From NCBI RefSeq assembly GCF_000423505.1, contig NZ_AUIC01000003.1:496001-560000 (forward strand): a DNA stretch of 64,000 nt, written 5' to 3'. The notes beneath the pieces were generated by a model. It ran no database searches. It was not told where the DNA came from and saw only the letters and a program-made list of their open reading frames with translations. Source of the DNA: Pseudoclavibacter soli DSM 23366 (GTDB lineage: Bacteria > Actinomycetota > Actinomycetes > Actinomycetales > Microbacteriaceae). Below are positions 62,956-64,000 of the stretch, piece after piece (positions within the stretch are counted from its first letter, which is position 1; each line of letters opens with the position of its first letter). Both the position numbers and the translations under genes were made by a program.

Positions 62956-64000
62956 ATGTCACGTCATTCCGCAGAAATGCGCTCGCATCTCTCCAAACCC
63001 ATTGCCGCCGTGGTGCTCATGGCCATGGTGGTCGCACTGTCGCTGTTCGGCACCGCGAGCGCTCCAAGCGCTCAAGCATTGGGCGGCGGAGCAGCCTACG
63101 CAGGCACCGTATCCGACGGCCTCTGGATGGGCAGCTACCGGCTGGATGACGGCCGCATCACTTGGTGCGCGTTCGACCCTGGGCTGAGTTCGCCCATCCA
63201 AGGCGATTACTCATACGAGCCCTGGCAGCGAGTCGACGAATACACCGCGCGCTATGGGCAAACGCTCACGGGCACTCATCTGCAGCGACTCGCCTATGTG
63301 CTCTCGGTGTACGGCGACACGCAAGACCCGCAGACTGCACGCGCGGTGTACCGCCTGCTCCATCTGCATTCTGGCACCGGATTCTCAACCAACTCGTCTG
63401 ATGCACTCACAGCCGATGCCGCCGCCCAGGCTGATGCACTCTGGAGTGAGAGCGCCGAGCGACACGGACCCTATGCCCTGGCAACTCCCGAGATCACACC
63501 TCTCGACGGAGGCCAGCGCTCCGCAGTCGCTCTGCGCACCGCACGCAACGCCAATGGCTACGCCTTCACCAGCCAACTCACAGCAACGATCGACGGTCCC
63601 GGCATCTGGGAGACTTCAGGCACGCGCACACTGACCACCGTCGCCGATCAGACCGCCACGATACGCGCAACCGGCACCGGAGTCATCACCGTGAACGTCA
63701 AGCAATCTACACCGGCCCCGTATCTGTTGATCGCCCAGCCCGATCGCGCCGAAGCGCAACGCATCATGGCCGGCGGCGAATGGGAGTCTCTCTCCGCCAA
63801 CTCTTCGGCGTCTGTCGTGCATACGTTCTCGCCGACCGCAGAGAGCACCGCAGACACCTGGCGGCAATTCGACCCGAGCCGGAGCACACCTGCTCCACTC
63901 ACCGACATTGTGCACGCAGCCAGCTCGCCCGAAAGCCCCTGGTTGACTCCTCTTGGCGCCTCCGAGCCAGTGCCCGCCGCCTACCGCGTCGACTGGTATT
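62956..64000 (+). CDS. Secreted surface protein, N-terminal part
   Basis: Open to the window end: 348 codons without a stop. A classical signal peptide (Arg/Lys/His start, hydrophobic VVLMAMVVALSLFGTASA, likely cut after SAQA near 45). The following region has a single cysteine (TWCAFDPGLSS near 77) and an Ala/Tyr-rich helical part (THLQRLAYVLSVYG...TARAVYRLLHLHSG), reminiscent of N-terminal thioester-type adhesin domains, then beta-rich Thr/Ser sequence as in pilin or Ig-like repeats. I cannot name the family with confidence; a cell-wall-anchored protein is likely, but the C-terminus is outside. CGGAGG precedes the ATG. Confidence 0.7.
   Translation, partial: MSRHSAEMRSHLSKPIAAVVLMAMVVALSLFGTASAPSAQALGGGAAYAGTVSDGLWMGSYRLDDGRITWCAFDPGLSSPIQGDYSYEPWQRVDEYTARYGQTLTGTHLQRLAYVLSVYGDTQDPQTARAVYRLLHLHSGTGFSTNSSDALTADAAAQADALWSESAERHGPYALATPEITPLDGGQRSAVALRTARNANGYAFTSQLTATIDGPGIWETSGTRTLTTVADQTATIRATGTGVITVNVKQSTPAPYLLIAQPDRAEAQRIMAGGEWESLSANSSASVVHTFSPTAESTADTWRQFDPSRSTPAPLTDIVHAASSPESPWLTPLGASEPVPAAYRVDWY

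Overview
The window is a GC-rich stretch of actinobacterial chromosome. The evidence: an actinobacterial-style tmRNA whose tag ends in ALAA; the actinobacterial orders prfB-ftsE-ftsX-smpB-ssrA, perM-purN-purH and punA-pmmB...add...sdhCDAB; many genes that look leaderless, with a -10 box 6 to 9 bases before the start codon; and tRNA genes without an encoded CCA. I infer a member of Micrococcales, probably Microbacteriaceae, but no rRNA is present to settle it. Nearly everything reads as core metabolism and housekeeping. I see no prophage, insertion sequence, CRISPR array or toxin island.

Layout. 1-9.1 kb: start of an LpdA-like flavoprotein, punA-pmmB, add, a GDP-mannose pyrophosphorylase, and sdhCDAB behind a possible iron box. 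9.2-19.3 kb: YihY-type membrane protein, a frameshifted ubiB-family kinase gene, xthA, trpS, ribD-ribA, an MHS-type transporter and an ABC exporter. 19.3-30.3 kb: one-carbon and purine genes (folD and glyA behind a ZTP riboswitch, purU, purH, purN), an MFS transporter, perM and pcrA. 30.3-37.4 kb: AI-2E-type permease, tmRNA, smpB, ftsX, ftsE, prfB, a DUF2252 protein and tRNA-Leu. 37.6-48.8 kb: two tandem YhgE/Pip proteins, an HdeD-like protein, an acyl-CoA ligase, rdgB, pncB, a DUF3039 protein and an HtrA-type protease. 48.9-57.1 kb: an aminotransferase converging on two tandem nitrilase-family genes, an M20 peptidase, gluQ, pnuC and a DUF485-actP acetate transporter pair. 57.2-64 kb: murT-gatD, ribE-ribB-ribH behind an FMN riboswitch, a small membrane protein, an SDR dehydrogenase, initiator tRNA-Met and the start of a secreted surface protein.

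How parts work together. glyA and folD feed one-carbon units to the two purine formyl-transfer steps made by purN and purH. A ZTP riboswitch, which senses the purine intermediate that piles up when formyl-folate is short, sits in front of glyA with a visible Shine-Dalgarno-sequestering hairpin. The riboflavin pathway is split between ribD-ribA at 14 kb and the riboswitch-controlled ribE-ribB-ribH at 60 kb. smpB and ssrA together form the trans-translation system, and murT-gatD amidates the peptidoglycan stem peptide.

Most worth a second look: (1) the tandem nitrilase pair, in which one copy has lost only its catalytic cysteine (Cys to Ser) while sharing 155 identical bases with its intact sister; (2) the ZTP riboswitch on glyA-folD; (3) a 20-base-period repeat motif with the same inverted/direct/direct layout at two intergenic sites 25 kb apart; (4) a MurT without the zinc-ribbon cysteines and an LpdA-like protein without its redox cysteines; (5) a single-base frameshift in the ubiB-family gene.
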